A stretch of 64,000 bases of DNA, from NCBI RefSeq assembly GCF_026247885.1, contig NZ_CP110921.1, positions 3,603,501 to 3,667,500 of the forward strand. Reading direction: 5' to 3'. Numbering within the stretch: position 1 is the stretch's first letter; every line of letters begins with the position of its first letter. The notes beneath the pieces were generated by a model. That model did not search any database. It was given only the letters and a program-made list of their open reading frames with translations, and had not been told where the DNA came from. Source of the DNA: Methylococcus mesophilus (GTDB taxonomy: Bacteria; Pseudomonadota; Gammaproteobacteria; Methylococcales; Methylococcaceae). This document shows, in pieces, positions 36,214 to 46,431 of the stretch. The translations under genes and the position numbers were made by a program.

Positions 36214-37497
36214 TCAATGGCCTCCGTGCATCGAATGGTCGGGAGCGGCGGTCGGGGCGGGTGAGGGCTGGCCGGCCGAAAAACTGCCGATCGCCGCACG
36301 CAGGTTGCTTTCCGAATCGATCAGGAAATTGGCGCGGGTCACTACCTCTTCGCCTTCGCTCAGTCCCCGGCGGATTTCGGTGTACCCCTCCACCCGCTGG
36401 CCGGTTTCCACCGGCCGGGGTTCGAAGCTGCCTTCGCCCAGGCGGACCAGCACCAGTTGCCGGGTGCCGCTGTCGAGCACGGCGGAGTCGGGCACCGCCA
36501 GCACCGGCGCGGTATCCGCAGCGGCTTGCAGTTCAACGTCGCCGTACATCGCCGGCTTGAGCACCTGCTTCGGATTGGCCAGTTCGATGCGTACGCGCGC
36601 CGTGCGCACGGCGTCGGTTACCGTGGGATAGACATAGCTCACCCGGCCATCGAAGCTTCGGTCCGGATAGGCGTTGAAGCCGATGCGGGCGGTCTGCCCG
36701 ACCCGGACGTGGCCGAGGTCCTGCTCGAAGATCGAGGCGATCACCCAGACCGTGGACAGATCGGCGACGCGGAACAAGGTGTCGCCGGGCATGAAGCGCA
36801 TGCCCTGCAGCGCATTCTTCTCCAGCACGATGCCGTTCACCGGCGAAGCGAACGGGACCCGGTGCTGGATTTCGCCGCTGGCCTCGAACCGGCGCAGCCA
36901 GGGTTCCGGAACGCTCCAGTTGCGCAGCCGCTGGATCGCGCCTTCGCGCAAGGCCCGGCTGGCCTCGCCGGAGCCGGCGATGCGATATTCCTCCTGGGCC
37001 GAGACGAGTTCCGGGCTGTAGGCTTCCAGCAGCACTTCGCCCTGCCGTACCGCCTGGCCGGTGGTGTTGACGCCCAGGCGTTCGATCCAGCCCTCGAAGC
37101 GCGGCGCGATCGCGTGGACCCGGCGCTCGTCGATCTCTACGACGCCCAGCGCCCGGATGACGTGGGTCAGGACCCGGCGCTGAGCCGGCTCGGACCGCAC
37201 CCCCAGCTTCTGGACCTTCTCCGGGCCGAGGCTGATGACAGCTTCACCGGAGCTGGCGGATGGCGCCAGGTCTTCGGCGTAGACCGGCACGTAGTCCATG
37301 CCCATGTCGTCCTTGGCCGGTACCGGCGAGGTGACCTGCGGGTTCATCGGGTTGCGGTAGAACAAGGGATGCCTCTCGGCCATGGTTTCCTGGGCGAGTG
37401 AAGGCGGGGGCGCGGTTTTCCGTCCCAGCCAGTAGCCGCCGAGGCCGGTGCCGGCCAATGCCAGGAGGAGCAAGATCAGACGTACCGACGGTTTCAT
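36214..37497 (-). CDS. cusB: Periplasmic adaptor of heavy-metal RND efflux, CusB-like
   Basis: A 427-residue membrane-fusion protein. An N-terminal anchor (residues 6-24) is followed by a heavy-metal-binding domain (HPLFYRNPMNPQVTSPVPAKDDMGMDYVPVY pattern, about residues 43-73), the barrel-sandwich parts around RFEGWIERLGVNTTGQAVRQGEVL and FASPVNGIVLEKNALQGMRF, and a His/Met-rich tail DHSMHGGH. These metal-binding segments support copper or silver. It overlaps the outer-membrane factor gene (ATGA) and precedes cusA by one base. Confidence 0.9.
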   Translation of the reverse strand: MKPSVRLILLLLALAGTGLGGYWLGRKTAPPPSLAQETMAERHPLFYRNPMNPQVTSPVPAKDDMGMDYVPVYAEDLAPSASSGEAVISLGPEKVQKLGVRSEPAQRRVLTHVIRALGVVEIDERRVHAIAPRFEGWIERLGVNTTGQAVRQGEVLLEAYSPELVSAQEEYRIAGSGEASRALREGAIQRLRNWSVPEPWLRRFEASGEIQHRVPFASPVNGIVLEKNALQGMRFMPGDTLFRVADLSTVWVIASIFEQDLGHVRVGQTARIGFNAYPDRSFDGRVSYVYPTVTDAVRTARVRIELANPKQVLKPAMYGDVELQAAADTAPVLAVPDSAVLDSGTRQLVLVRLGEGSFEPRPVETGQRVEGYTEIRRGLSEGEEVVTRANFLIDSESNLRAAIGSFSAGQPSPAPTAAPDHSMHGGH

Positions 37498-38774
37498 AGC
37501 GTTTCCTTGCCGAGGGCGGCGGCCAGGCGGGCGAGCGCCTGCTGGGAAGTGGTGAGGGCGTTCCAGTACTGCACCTGGTAATCGAACACCGAGAGCTGGG
37601 CGCGCAGCACGTCGGCGAAGGCGATCTTGCCCACCCGGTAGCTGGCGCTCAGGGAATCCAGCGTGCCGCGCGCCTGAGGGAGGAGCTCCTTCTCGAACAG
37701 GCTCAGGCGCTCATGGGCGTGATGGTAGGCGGCCAGCGCGGTGGTCACGTCGGCCTGGACGCTGCGTTCGGCATCATGCAGCGCATAGCGTTCCCGCATC
37801 AGTTCACTCTGCCTCTGGTCGACCTGCTTGGACTGCTTGGTGGCGGCGTACAGCGGCAGGTTCATGCTCAACCGGAAGTTGGCGAAGTCGCTGCGGAATT
37901 CGCCATTCGGCGCGTTCTGGCGGAAGGCGTAGCCGAAGCCGAGGTTGAGGTCGGGCAGGTACTCCTTTTTCGCCAGGTCGAGGCGGTTCTGGGCGGCTTC
38001 GATGGCGGCCTGTTTCTGGGCCAGCAGCGGCCGCTCGGCCTGGGCCTGGTCGAGCAGCGCCGGCTCGGACGACAGTTCGGGAAAACGGAATGCGGCTTCG
38101 GGAGGCAATTCCAGCGCGCTGTCGCTGGAGCGGTCGAGCAGCACGTTGAGACGGGCCGCCTCGCCGTGGCGCATGTTGATCAGCTCCAGGGTCTTGTCGC
38201 GCAGCTTGGTGAGTTCCAGCCGGGCCAGCAGGCTGTCCGACTGTTCCGCCTGGCCGAGCCGGTAGCGCTGGTCGGCGATGTCCGCCAGCTTGGCCATCCA
38301 GTCCCGGCTTTCGGCGAGAATGCCGAGGGTGCGGTCGTAGTAGAACAGCGCCCACCAGCTCAGGCGGATGTCCCGCGCCAGCCGGAGCCGCGCTTCGTCG
38401 ACATCCTTGGCCGCGCCGATGGCTTCCTGCTGCGCCGCCCGTTCGGCCAGGCCGAGCTTGCCCGGAAAGGGAAGCTGCTGGCTGACGGCGACCTCCATCA
38501 TGGTCATCTGGTCCTGGTTCAGGCTGAAATCGTTGGTCGGGATGTTCAGCGCGCCGAAGCTCAGGAAAGGATCGGGCAGGCTGCCGGCCTGCGGCGGAAC
38601 GCTGGCAAGGGCGTCGGCGCGAGACTTGATTTCGGCCAGTCCCGGATTGCCGGCCAGCGCCTGGTTCAGCGCCTGTTCCAGGGAAAGCGGGCCGGCCTGT
38701 GCCGGCGCGGTCAGGCAGACGATCAGCAGCAGTGCGAAGTCCGATCGCCTGTACGAGGGGTGTAGCGAAAACAT
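37494..38774 (-). CDS. cusC: Outer-membrane factor of heavy-metal RND efflux (TolC family)
   Basis: A 426-residue TolC-family protein with signal peptide MFSLHPSYRRSDFALLLIVC...APAQA and two OEP repeats: LSLEQALNQALAGNPGLAEIKSRADAL at the start and the second repeat from about residue 230 (AEAQ/ERPLLAQKQAAIEAAQNRLDLAKKEYLPDLNLGFGY). It forms the exit duct for the CusBA pump. No lipobox cysteine, unlike E. coli CusC. AAGGAG lies six bases before the ATG. It is first of the three pump genes; a small Cys-rich protein gene lies 102 bases upstream on the same strand. Confidence 0.88.
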   Translation of the reverse strand: MFSLHPSYRRSDFALLLIVCLTAPAQAGPLSLEQALNQALAGNPGLAEIKSRADALASVPPQAGSLPDPFLSFGALNIPTNDFSLNQDQMTMMEVAVSQQLPFPGKLGLAERAAQQEAIGAAKDVDEARLRLARDIRLSWWALFYYDRTLGILAESRDWMAKLADIADQRYRLGQAEQSDSLLARLELTKLRDKTLELINMRHGEAARLNVLLDRSSDSALELPPEAAFRFPELSSEPALLDQAQAERPLLAQKQAAIEAAQNRLDLAKKEYLPDLNLGFGYAFRQNAPNGEFRSDFANFRLSMNLPLYAATKQSKQVDQRQSELMRERYALHDAERSVQADVTTALAAYHHAHERLSLFEKELLPQARGTLDSLSASYRVGKIAFADVLRAQLSVFDYQVQYWNALTTSQQALARLAAALGKETL

Positions 38775-38876
38775 GGAATGCTCCTTTTTCGGACGCAGTC
38801 GAGCGGCGGTTCCCTTCCGGTCCGGCGCAGGACGCGGCAGGCCAATCGCGTTGCGGTCAGCGATGGAAAAGGAACG

Positions 38877-39320
38877 CTAATTCAGCAGGATGCAGAAGCG
38901 GAGAGCGACGGGAACCTTGGGAAGGGGGGGAGACCGCCGCAGGTAGTGGTGATCCGGGAGCCGCAGGATCGCGGCCCACAGCCCGGCGACAACCAGCAGG
39001 CAAAGCGTGAGGAGTTTCACCCCAGGACCGGTGCCCGCCTTGTCGATGGCGATGTCGTCTTCGTCCACGGCCTGCAGGCCGAAACAGGAGGCCTGCTTGT
39101 CGCAGCCGTCCGGCGTTGCTTGATGGGATGTGTCTTGCTCCGGCATGCCGGCGCAATGCTCCGCGGCCTGCTCGGCCTGCGCCATGCCTCCCATCAGGCA
39201 GACCGTGCCAGCCGAGGACAAAAGCCAGACGCACAGGCTCAGCACCGCGCAGAGGCGGCAGGCGAGCGAGCGGCGGATTTGCGCGGGCGAAGGCATCGGC
39301 ATGGCGACGAATAAAACCAT
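38877..39320 (-). CDS. Small secreted or membrane protein upstream of the metal efflux genes
   Basis: About 147 residues. A hydrophobic segment (CRLCAVLSLCVWLLSSAGTVCLMGGMAQA) near the N-terminus is followed by an acidic Cys/His-containing part (EHCAGMPEQDTSHQATPDGCDKQASCFGLQ) and a second hydrophobic helix (KLLTLCLLVVAGLWAAIL). It resembles the short uncharacterised proteins often found before cus/czc operons, with possible metal binding in the periplasm. The start is uncertain (39320, 39302 or 39296 are all possible and none has a good ribosome site). It is likely transcribed with cusCBA. Confidence 0.55.
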   Translation of the reverse strand: MVLFVAMPMPSPAQIRRSLACRLCAVLSLCVWLLSSAGTVCLMGGMAQAEQAAEHCAGMPEQDTSHQATPDGCDKQASCFGLQAVDEDDIAIDKAGTGPGVKLLTLCLLVVAGLWAAILRLPDHHYLRRSPPLPKVPVALRFCILLN

Positions 39321-39388
39321 TTTGCCGGCGATCGCGCAACCGCGAATGCGTTTTGGCCGCCCGCTTGCCGGTCCAGCGGATACAACTA

Positions 39389-39450
39389 TGGGAGCGGGCT
39401 TTAGCCCGCGATCGGCCACTGGCATAGTCGCAGGCTAAAGCCCGCTCCCA
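39389..39450. repeat. Palindromic repeat (TGGGAGCGGGCTTTAGCC type)
   Basis: TGGGAGCGGGCTTTAGCCCGCGA (39389-39411, 23 bases, here quoted as its core GGAGCGGGCTTTAGCC) pairs with TCGCAGGCTAAAGCCCGCTCCCA-type arm at 39428-39450 with one mismatch in the arms. It lies between metR and the small membrane protein gene, so it may end the metR transcript. Confidence 0.7.
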
Positions 39451-39457
39451 CGATATT

Positions 39458-40396
39458 TCACAGCGATTCTTCGGCGAGGGGCATGAGCCCCCGCAGATTG
39501 CGGAAACTGCTGGAGCGCACGATGTCCAGGAAGTCCCCCATATAGGCGGATTGCGCCATGTCTTCCGTGGTGGCGGCATACAGCGCGCTCCACAGGCCGG
39601 TTTCGCCGATCGCCTTGGCCAGCACGTATTCCCGCTCGAGATAGCCTTGCACGGTCCAGTTGGGCAGGGCGGCGATGCCGCGGCGGCTGGCGACGAGCTG
39701 CAGGATGGCGACGGTGAGTTCGGCGGTGCGCCGTTTGGGCTCGATGCCGCGGGGCTTGAGCACCTTGCGGACGATGTCCAGCATGTCCTCCGGCACCGGA
39801 TAGCTGAGCAGGGTTTCCTCGGCGAAATCCTCCGGGGCCAGGAAGGCTTTGGGGGCCAGGGGATGCTGGCGCGACACCAGGCCCACGATCTCGAACCGGA
39901 ACAGCGGATGGAAGGCAATGCCCTCGCGCGCCTGAGGTTCGGACACCACCACCAGCTCGGCGCGGTCCTCCCGCAGCAGCGCCAGCGGATCGACGTGGAA
40001 GCCGGAGACCAGGTCCAGCTCGATCTCCGGCCAGTGTTCGCGGAACTGGTCCATCGCCGGCATCAGCCAGTCGAAGCATGTGTGGCATTCCACCGCGATC
40101 CGGAGCTGGCCGCTGTTGCCCTGGGCGATGCGGGCGACGTCGCGTTCGGCCTCCCGCACCGCCTTCATCACCGTCTCGGCCAGACTGTGCAGGCGTTGGC
40201 CGGCGGGCGACAGGCGCAGGGGCTGAGTCTTGCGCTCGAACAGCACCACGCCGTAATGGTCTTCCAACTGCTTGATCTGGTGCGAGAGGGCCGACTGGGT
40301 GAGGAAGACCCGCGCCGCCGCCTTCGACAGCGTGCCGGTTTCCACCAGAGCCAACAGGGTTTGCAGGTGGCGGAGTTCCAGTAAAGATGGCTTCAT
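39458..40396 (-). CDS. metR: LysR-family regulator of methionine synthesis
   Basis: A 312-residue LysR regulator. The winged helix at the N-terminus reads LELRHLQTLLALVETGTLSK and AARVFLTQSALSHQIKQLED; the effector domain includes VECHTCFDWLMPAMDQFRE and DPLALLREDRAELVVVSEPQ, both typical of MetR, which activates metE with homocysteine as co-activator. Length fits (E. coli 317). It is divergent from metE with 100 bases between starts, the classic metR-metE arrangement. A convincing TGAA-N5-TTCA operator could not be assigned by eye in that gap. Confidence 0.9.
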   Translation of the reverse strand: MKPSLLELRHLQTLLALVETGTLSKAAARVFLTQSALSHQIKQLEDHYGVVLFERKTQPLRLSPAGQRLHSLAETVMKAVREAERDVARIAQGNSGQLRIAVECHTCFDWLMPAMDQFREHWPEIELDLVSGFHVDPLALLREDRAELVVVSEPQAREGIAFHPLFRFEIVGLVSRQHPLAPKAFLAPEDFAEETLLSYPVPEDMLDIVRKVLKPRGIEPKRRTAELTVAILQLVASRRGIAALPNWTVQGYLEREYVLAKAIGETGLWSALYAATTEDMAQSAYMGDFLDIVRSSSFRNLRGLMPLAEESL

Positions 40397-40496
40397 GAAT
40401 GAAATCGATGACTGTGATGAAAATATTGAGTTTGAATAATAATTGTCCTGTCCCGATCATGCCAGATCTCAATTCGATGAGCACGAGGAGGCAGAT

Positions 40497-42785
40497 ATGG
40501 CAGTCACACATTCCCTGGGATTTCCCCGCATCGGCGCCGGGCGCGAACTTAAGCAGGCCGTCGAAGCCCATTGGGCCGGCCGGACCGGCCCGGCGGAACT
40601 GGCGCAGACCGGCCGGGAGTTGCGCGAGCGGCACTGGATGATCCAGAGCGGTTCCGGCATCGACCTGGTGCCGGTCGGCGATTTCGCCTGGTACGACCAG
40701 ATGCTGAACATGACGGCGCTGCTGGGAGCGGCGCCCCGGCGTTTCGGTTTCCAGGCCGATGCCCTGAGCCTGGACCAGTATTTCCAGCTCGCGCGGGGCA
40801 ATGTCGAGCAGCCGGCGATGGAAATGACCAAATGGTTCGATACCAACTACCACTATATCGTCCCCGAGTTCGACCGGGAGACCGGCTTCGGTCCGGGCGT
40901 GGATTGGCTGTTCGACGAGGTGGAGGAGGCCAAGGCCCTGCGGCTCAATCCCAAGCCGGTGCTGATCGGGCCTCTGACCTTTCTCTATCTCGGCAAGGAA
41001 AGGCAGGCCGGCTTCAGCCGCCTGGAGCTCCTGCCCCGGCTGCTGCCGGCCTATGCGGCGATTCTGCAGCGCCTGCATGCCTCAGGCGTGCACTGGGTAC
41101 AGATGGACGAGCCGATCCTGGGCCTGGATCTGCCGCCGGAATGGATCGAAGCCTTCGCGCCGGCCTATGCCGCCCTGGCGGAAGCAGGCCCCAAGTTATT
41201 GCTGGCGACTTATTTCGCTTCGGTGGCGGAACACGCAGCATGGCTCAAGTACTCGGCGGTCGCCGGTGTGCATGTCGACGCGGTGCGGGCGCCCGAACAG
41301 GTTGCGGATTTCGTGGAGGATTTCCCGGCCGACAAGGTGCTTTCCCTGGGCCTGACCGACGGGCGAAACATCTGGCGCACGGACCTCCGTCGCGCGCTGG
41401 ACCTGGCGGAAAGCGCCAGTGCGGCGCTTGGGGAGAGGCTGTGGCTGGCGCCCAGTTGCTCCCTGTTGCACGTGCCGCAGGACCTGGACCTGGAAACCTC
41501 GCTGAATCCCGAGATCAAAGCCTGGCTGGCCTTTGCCGTGCAGAAGCTGGAAGAGCTGGCCGTGATCGACAAGGGTCTGCGGCTGGGGCGGCAGGCCGTC
41601 GCCACGGAACTCGCGGAACAGGAGCGCTTGCTGCACGCTCGGGCGCAATCGCCGCTGACCCATGATCCCGCCGTCAAGCGGCGGCTGGAGGGTTTGAGCG
41701 ATGCCGATTTCCGCCGCTACTCGCCGTTCGCCGAGCGCTGTCCGCTGCAGCGCGAGCGGCTGCGCCTGCCGCCGTTTCCGACCACCACCATCGGCTCCTT
41801 TCCCCAGACGCCGGCGATCCGCAAGGCGCGGGCCGCCCACCGCAGCGGCGAGCTGAACGAGGGGGCCTACCGGGATGCGATGCGGGCTGCCATCCGCGAG
41901 GCCGTGAGCAGGCAGGAAGCCCTGGGGTTGGACCTGCTGGTGCACGGCGAGGCCGAGCGTAACGACATGGTGGAGTATTTCGGCGAGCAGTTGGCCGGCT
42001 ATGCCTTCACCAAACACGGCTGGGTGCAGAGCTATGGCTCCCGCTGCGTCAAGCCGCCCATCATCTACGGCGACGTGGCGAGGCCCCGGCCGATGACGGT
42101 GGAATGGATCGGCTACGCCCAGGGTCTGACGAAGAAGCCCGTGAAGGGCATGCTGACGGGGCCGGTGACGATGCTGCAATGGTCCTTCGTGCGGGACGAC
42201 CAGCCGCGCGCCGTGACGGCCCTGCAGATCGCGCTGGCGATCCGGGACGAGGTCGCCGACCTGGAAGCCGCCGGCGTGGCTGCGATCCAGATCGACGAGC
42301 CGGCATTCCGCGAGGGGCTGCCGCTCAAGGCCGCCGATCGGGCCGATTATCTGGACTGGGCGGTCAAGGCGTTCCGGCTCGCCTCCTGCGGCGTCGCCGA
42401 CGACACCCAGATCCACACCCACATGTGCTATTCGGAATTCGGCGACATCCTGCCGGCCATCGCCGCGCTGGATGCCGATGTCATCACCATCGAAACCTGC
42501 CGCTCGGCCATGGACCTGCTGGAAGCCTTCCGCGTCTTCGGTTATCCCAACGACATCGGCCCCGGCGTCTACGACATCCATTCGCCGCGGGTTCCGGCCG
42601 GCGCCGAGATGCGGGCGCTGCTGGAAAAGGCGGCTGCGGCGGTCGATCCCGAGCGGCTGTGGGTCAACCCGGACTGCGGCCTGAAAACCCGCCAGTGGCC
42701 GGAAGCGGAGCAGGCGCTGGCGAACATGGTAGAGGCGGCCAGGGCGATGCGAGGGGCGATATCGCCGGCCAGATCGGCGGCGTAA
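40497..42785 (+). CDS. metE: Cobalamin-independent methionine synthase
   Basis: A 762-residue enzyme transferring methyl from methyltetrahydropteroyl-triglutamate to homocysteine. The N-terminal barrel starts [21 protein letters not shown]; the C-terminal barrel starts [17 protein letters not shown] and carries the zinc ligands in [15 protein letters not shown] and [10 protein letters not shown], with homocysteine contacts in [10 protein letters not shown]. The ATG at 40497 has a perfect AGGAGG five bases before. Length matches E. coli MetE (753). Followed by a bidirectional terminator. Confidence 0.95.
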   Translation: MAVTHSLGFPRIGAGRELKQAVEAHWAGRTGPAELAQTGRELRERHWMIQSGSGIDLVPVGDFAWYDQMLNMTALLGAAPRRFGFQADALSLDQYFQLARGNVEQPAMEMTKWFDTNYHYIVPEFDRETGFGPGVDWLFDEVEEAKALRLNPKPVLIGPLTFLYLGKERQAGFSRLELLPRLLPAYAAILQRLHASGVHWVQMDEPILGLDLPPEWIEAFAPAYAALAEAGPKLLLATYFASVAEHAAWLKYSAVAGVHVDAVRAPEQVADFVEDFPADKVLSLGLTDGRNIWRTDLRRALDLAESASAALGERLWLAPSCSLLHVPQDLDLETSLNPEIKAWLAFAVQKLEELAVIDKGLRLGRQAVATELAEQERLLHARAQSPLTHDPAVKRRLEGLSDADFRRYSPFAERCPLQRERLRLPPFPTTTIGSFPQTPAIRKARAAHRSGELNEGAYRDAMRAAIREAVSRQEALGLDLLVHGEAERNDMVEYFGEQLAGYAFTKHGWVQSYGSRCVKPPIIYGDVARPRPMTVEWIGYAQGLTKKPVKGMLTGPVTMLQWSFVRDDQPRAVTALQIALAIRDEVADLEAAGVAAIQIDEPAFREGLPLKAADRADYLDWAVKAFRLASCGVADDTQIHTHMCYSEFGDILPAIAALDADVITIETCRSAMDLLEAFRVFGYPNDIGPGVYDIHSPRVPAGAEMRALLEKAAAAVDPERLWVNPDCGLKTRQWPEAEQALANMVEAARAMRGAISPARSAA

Positions 42786-42817
42786 AGTCAGTGTCCGCCT
42801 CGAATCGGACATAAATG

Positions 42818-42854
42818 AAAACGGCGGAATCGGGCAACCGGTTCCGCCGTTTTT
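42818..42854. terminator. Bidirectional terminator between metE and cytochrome 1
   Basis: AAAACGGCGGAA pairs with TTCCGCCGTTTTT around a short loop. The A-run on the left and T-run on the right let it work for both convergent genes. A second small stem (GTCCG...CGGAC) lies just before it. Confidence 0.85.
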
Positions 42855-42960
42855 CCCAGTGTCCCTCCACCTCGAGGCGCCGATACGGAATTGAGCCGAA
42901 CCCGCTACCGTTCAGCCTCCCCGCGGCGAAAAGCCGTCCCTGGCGTGGCCCGGCACGTCC

Positions 42961-45900
42961 TCAATGCCCCGGCGAGGCGATGAAGCTGGTCTCCAGGCTG
43001 TGGCAGGTATCGCAGCCGATCGACGTGCCCGCGGCCACTTTGACGACCTTGGTCTTGAACCCGGCCTTCTTCAGCTTCTTGCCGTCGTAGCCCCGGAAGT
43101 CGAACACCCGGTCCACCGGCGTCTTGGAAAGACGCGTGCCCTTGTGGTCGTTGCCGTGGCAGGCCGCGCACTGGTCTTCGCCTTTCATCCCCGGCAGCTT
43201 GGCGTAGTCGTTGTGCCAGCCGCCGTAGGCGCTGCCGTCGCTGTTGGCTCCGTCGCCCTGGGCGCCTTTCCACCAGTACGGGTCGTTGACCGGGTGCATG
43301 TCGTGCGGTCCGCCCAGGATGCCGGTCTGCGCGTCGCCGCTGTACTGGCCGCCGTCCAGGTCTTCCTTCTTGGCGAAGGAATCCGCGGTGTGGCAGACGT
43401 TGCACTCGAGGATGGTGCCCGTGTGGCCCTGGAGCTGCAGCGCGGTGACGTTGTCGTTCGAACTCGGATCGCGGTTCGGCCACACCGAGTGCGCCGCGCC
43501 GTGGCAGGCCGCGCAGGCGACGTTGCCGTGGCGGTCTTTGCCTTCGCGGAACAGGGGCGCGTCGATCCTGGTTTCGGTGGATTGTTCCAGGAACGTCTTG
43601 CCTACCGGGTCGTAGTCATACGCATAGGTCGTGGGAAACACCGCTTTGTAGGTCTCCAAAGGCGCCGCTGAGAACCGCCGCGAATTGGGGTCGCTCCGGT
43701 CGATGGCGCGGGGCGTGGCGGAGAAGTCCGCCTCGTCGAAGGCCCGTTTCATGACCCCGGCACTGAAGAATCCGCCGCCTTGATCGGCACCCTGATTGCC
43801 GTCGCCGACATGGCAGGAACCGCAGTCGGGCTGGTCGAACCAGGGTACCCGGTAGTCGTCCCGGTTGATCGAGCCTAGCTTGTCCTTGTTGGCCAGATAG
43901 TTCTTGGGGAAGGCCTCGCCCACGGCCAGCATGTCGCCATGGCAGTCGTAGCAGCTCACGCCCGCGGTGTACATACGGTCTCGGAACTGCTGCTCGCGGT
44001 GACCGCTGTGGCACTTGAGGCAGTTTTCCTCCATAGGAAGCTGCTTGCCCTGGCCGTCGAAGATCGGGAACAGGCTGCCGGTTTTGGTCGAATTGTGCTG
44101 GCCCTTGTTCTTCCAGTCGAAGCGGACGAAGGCTCCCTTGTCGTCCCGGACGATGTCGGTCTTGGCGTCGTTCCACTGCAGTTCGGCATGGAAACGGTGC
44201 ATGGAGATGGAATAGTTGGGGGCGTACGCCGGGTCGTTGACGTCGAAGCCTTCCTCGTCATACCAGGCCATGTCCATTTTGTACGGCACATAGGCCAGGG
44301 GCGACAGGTGGCAGCCATAACAGGGCATCGGATTGTCGTGCCCGATGTTGGCCGGATTAGCCTTTTCGCTGTCGCTGAGGTTCAGTTTCTCGATGCCGTA
44401 CAGCATCTTGTACAGGAACGGATAGGCGTCGTAGAACTGGTGCATGCTCGAATAGTTGAGCGACGCCGCGTACTCCGCATCGAACAGATTGCTGGGGTCT
44501 CCCCCGGCTTCGCTCACCGAAAACAATTCCGGCTGGCTGGGGATCTTGTCGTCCGGGAGGTAGTAACGGTGGGCCGGCCCTTTTTCCCTGCCGATTTGCA
44601 GCGCGGTCTTGCCCCAGGCGCTGGAGCCGTAGGCGGCCTTGGTGCGGGACGCGTTGGGATTGGCAGCGACCCCGCCCTTGGCGTGGCATTCGCGGCAGTG
44701 GAAATCGCGGCTGGCGCTCACTACGCCGTCGGTCTTGGCGAGCACGCTCCCGCCGCCCTTGGCCACGGCTTCCACTCGCAGCAGCGGATAGGGATTGACC
44801 CGCCCTTGGTCGTCGATGTCGGTGAAGGGGAGCATGTTGGCGGCAAACCAGGCGGCCGGCTTGTCCTTGCCGTCGGACTGGGTGACCGCGACGTGTTGGG
44901 AGAAGGGCTGCGGTACGTTGCTTTCGAAGGGCTGGGCCTTGCCCGGCATGTAGGCGCCGTGTTGCAGGTCGGTGTTGTGGTCGTCGGAAACGATATTCCC
45001 GGCGTCATCCTTCTTGGCGATGAAATAGCCTTCATCGGGCTCCGGCTTGCCGAGCGCACTGGAACAGCCCCACATTGCTCCCCAGGCACCCTCCATCGCC
45101 CAGGAACAGGCATAGTAGTTCGCGGATTTCTCGGCATCCGGACGATCGGAAAGTTCCCAGATGTCCGTCTTTTGGAGCGCAGCATCGACCAGGGAGGCGC
45201 CCAACGGCCAGTTCCGGCTGGTGGAATTAATGGAACCGCCGCCCACCGGATCGGACGGATTGGATGCCGCCGAATAGCGGAGCTCCACCTCGCTGCCGCT
45301 GAGGAACACCGGCAGCCGGTCCTTCTTGAAGGCATAGGCCCGGACGTTGTTCACGACGGGCGTGAACGAACCCCATCCGTTCCTTCCATAGCGCATGTCG
45401 CTCAGATTCTGATAGCTCCATTCCTCGAACGGCATGACCACGACGTCGCCCTTGGTGCCGTCCAGCTCGCCGCCCAGCGCCGGCGCGCCCTGCTCCGACA
45501 CCTTGCCAGGCAGCCCCGTCGGCGGATTGCCTACCGTCACCTCGACGCTGTCCTCGCAGCGCCGGCCCTTGGCGTCGGTGGCGATGAACCTCACCCGGTA
45601 ACGGCTGTCGTTGCGGACGAACGCGACCATCGCCATCAGCCCGGTGGGCCGCTTGTAGGCGGGTGGATTGCTGCCGGCGATGAGTTCGCCCATGGCGCCG
45701 CCGGCGAAGTCCCATTCGTAGCTGAACGGCTGCGCCGCCGGGTCCTTGGCCGTGGCGGTGGCTTCGAAATGGGCCTCCACGCCGACCTGGACCGCGGTGC
45801 CTGGGCCAGGACTGACGATGCTGCAGGCGGGAGCGCCGCTGCAGGATTTGGGTGCGCCCTTCACCGGTTTGATGACCTCGGTGTCACCGGTCTGGACCCG

Positions 45901-46203
45901 CACCGCGCAGGGGACGCCCGCGAGGTCCTGGCGGCTCAGCGTCACCGCGAAACTGTCGCCCTGGCCACTGCCCAGCCGCCGGCCGTTGACGTCGTAGACA
46001 TCGATGGGGCCGGTTCCGCCCTTGGCTTTGCCGGCGATCGTCAGCGTGCCGGACTTTTCCGACCAGGCCGCTTTGGCAATCTTGAGCTTGGCGGCGGCCA
46101 AGGTGCCTTCAGGGGCCAGCGTGGCGGCCAGCGTCAACAGCAGGCCCGCGACAAGCGGGCTGCTGCGACGCAATGATGGTGGTGCATGGCTTGTGGTATT
46201 CAC
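42961..46203 (-). CDS. Secreted nine-haem cytochrome c with PKD-like domain (array member 1)
   Basis: A 1,080-residue exported protein. GTG start at 46203 with GGAGG four bases before. Signal peptide about residues 1-36 (core LVAGLLLTLAATLAPEG). Residues about 37-130 form a beta-rich domain (DVYDVNGRRLGSGQG) and 130-240 a PKD-like domain (SYEWDFAGGAMG ... RFIATDAKGRRCED). From about residue 500 nine CxxCH haem sites follow in order: CRECH, CYGCH, CLKCH, CYDCH, CGSCH, CAACH, CNVCH, CAACH, CDTCH. No membrane anchor, so periplasmic or surface. Large multihaem cytochromes of this sort are known from the Methylococcus surface. Its 5' flank copies that of array member 4. Confidence 0.88.
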   Translation of the reverse strand: MNTTSHAPPSLRRSSPLVAGLLLTLAATLAPEGTLAAAKLKIAKAAWSEKSGTLTIAGKAKGGTGPIDVYDVNGRRLGSGQGDSFAVTLSRQDLAGVPCAVRVQTGDTEVIKPVKGAPKSCSGAPACSIVSPGPGTAVQVGVEAHFEATATAKDPAAQPFSYEWDFAGGAMGELIAGSNPPAYKRPTGLMAMVAFVRNDSRYRVRFIATDAKGRRCEDSVEVTVGNPPTGLPGKVSEQGAPALGGELDGTKGDVVVMPFEEWSYQNLSDMRYGRNGWGSFTPVVNNVRAYAFKKDRLPVFLSGSEVELRYSAASNPSDPVGGGSINSTSRNWPLGASLVDAALQKTDIWELSDRPDAEKSANYYACSWAMEGAWGAMWGCSSALGKPEPDEGYFIAKKDDAGNIVSDDHNTDLQHGAYMPGKAQPFESNVPQPFSQHVAVTQSDGKDKPAAWFAANMLPFTDIDDQGRVNPYPLLRVEAVAKGGGSVLAKTDGVVSASRDFHCRECHAKGGVAANPNASRTKAAYGSSAWGKTALQIGREKGPAHRYYLPDDKIPSQPELFSVSEAGGDPSNLFDAEYAASLNYSSMHQFYDAYPFLYKMLYGIEKLNLSDSEKANPANIGHDNPMPCYGCHLSPLAYVPYKMDMAWYDEEGFDVNDPAYAPNYSISMHRFHAELQWNDAKTDIVRDDKGAFVRFDWKNKGQHNSTKTGSLFPIFDGQGKQLPMEENCLKCHSGHREQQFRDRMYTAGVSCYDCHGDMLAVGEAFPKNYLANKDKLGSINRDDYRVPWFDQPDCGSCHVGDGNQGADQGGGFFSAGVMKRAFDEADFSATPRAIDRSDPNSRRFSAAPLETYKAVFPTTYAYDYDPVGKTFLEQSTETRIDAPLFREGKDRHGNVACAACHGAAHSVWPNRDPSSNDNVTALQLQGHTGTILECNVCHTADSFAKKEDLDGGQYSGDAQTGILGGPHDMHPVNDPYWWKGAQGDGANSDGSAYGGWHNDYAKLPGMKGEDQCAACHGNDHKGTRLSKTPVDRVFDFRGYDGKKLKKAGFKTKVVKVAAGTSIGCDTCHSLETSFIASPGH

Positions 46204-46431
46204 GGTTCCTCCGTCGTATTTCTTGGTTGTTGTTCCGCGGACGGCGAGCGGGGGCTCGCAAATGTGCCAAGGCAGTAATCGAGCCAGAAGAAAATCGTAT
46301 GAGAATCAATGCCATTTGCATATCATGGAAATGCTATGTTGCGTAACATCGCGTTGATCTATGCGAAACCACGCACTGCGGCGTCCTGGTGCCGGTCTTT
46401 GGATGCGGGTGACGGTTTGGAGCCGGTGCCG

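Noticed and set aside
40397-40496. MetR operator (TGAA-N5-TTCA) in the metR-metE gap
   Set aside because: Only half-sites such as TGAAAATATTGAG were found; none fits the full palindrome, so no site was annotated.
43939-46176. Open frame of 745 codons on the plus strand opposite cytochrome 1
   Set aside because: Antisense shadow of a real gene; same frame relation and composition bias as the others.
46260-46320. ATGAGAATCAATGCC upstream of cytochromes 1 and 4 as a Fur site
   Set aside because: Only one half resembles the Fur consensus; the match is far weaker than the site at 30313 and may simply reflect the shared duplication.
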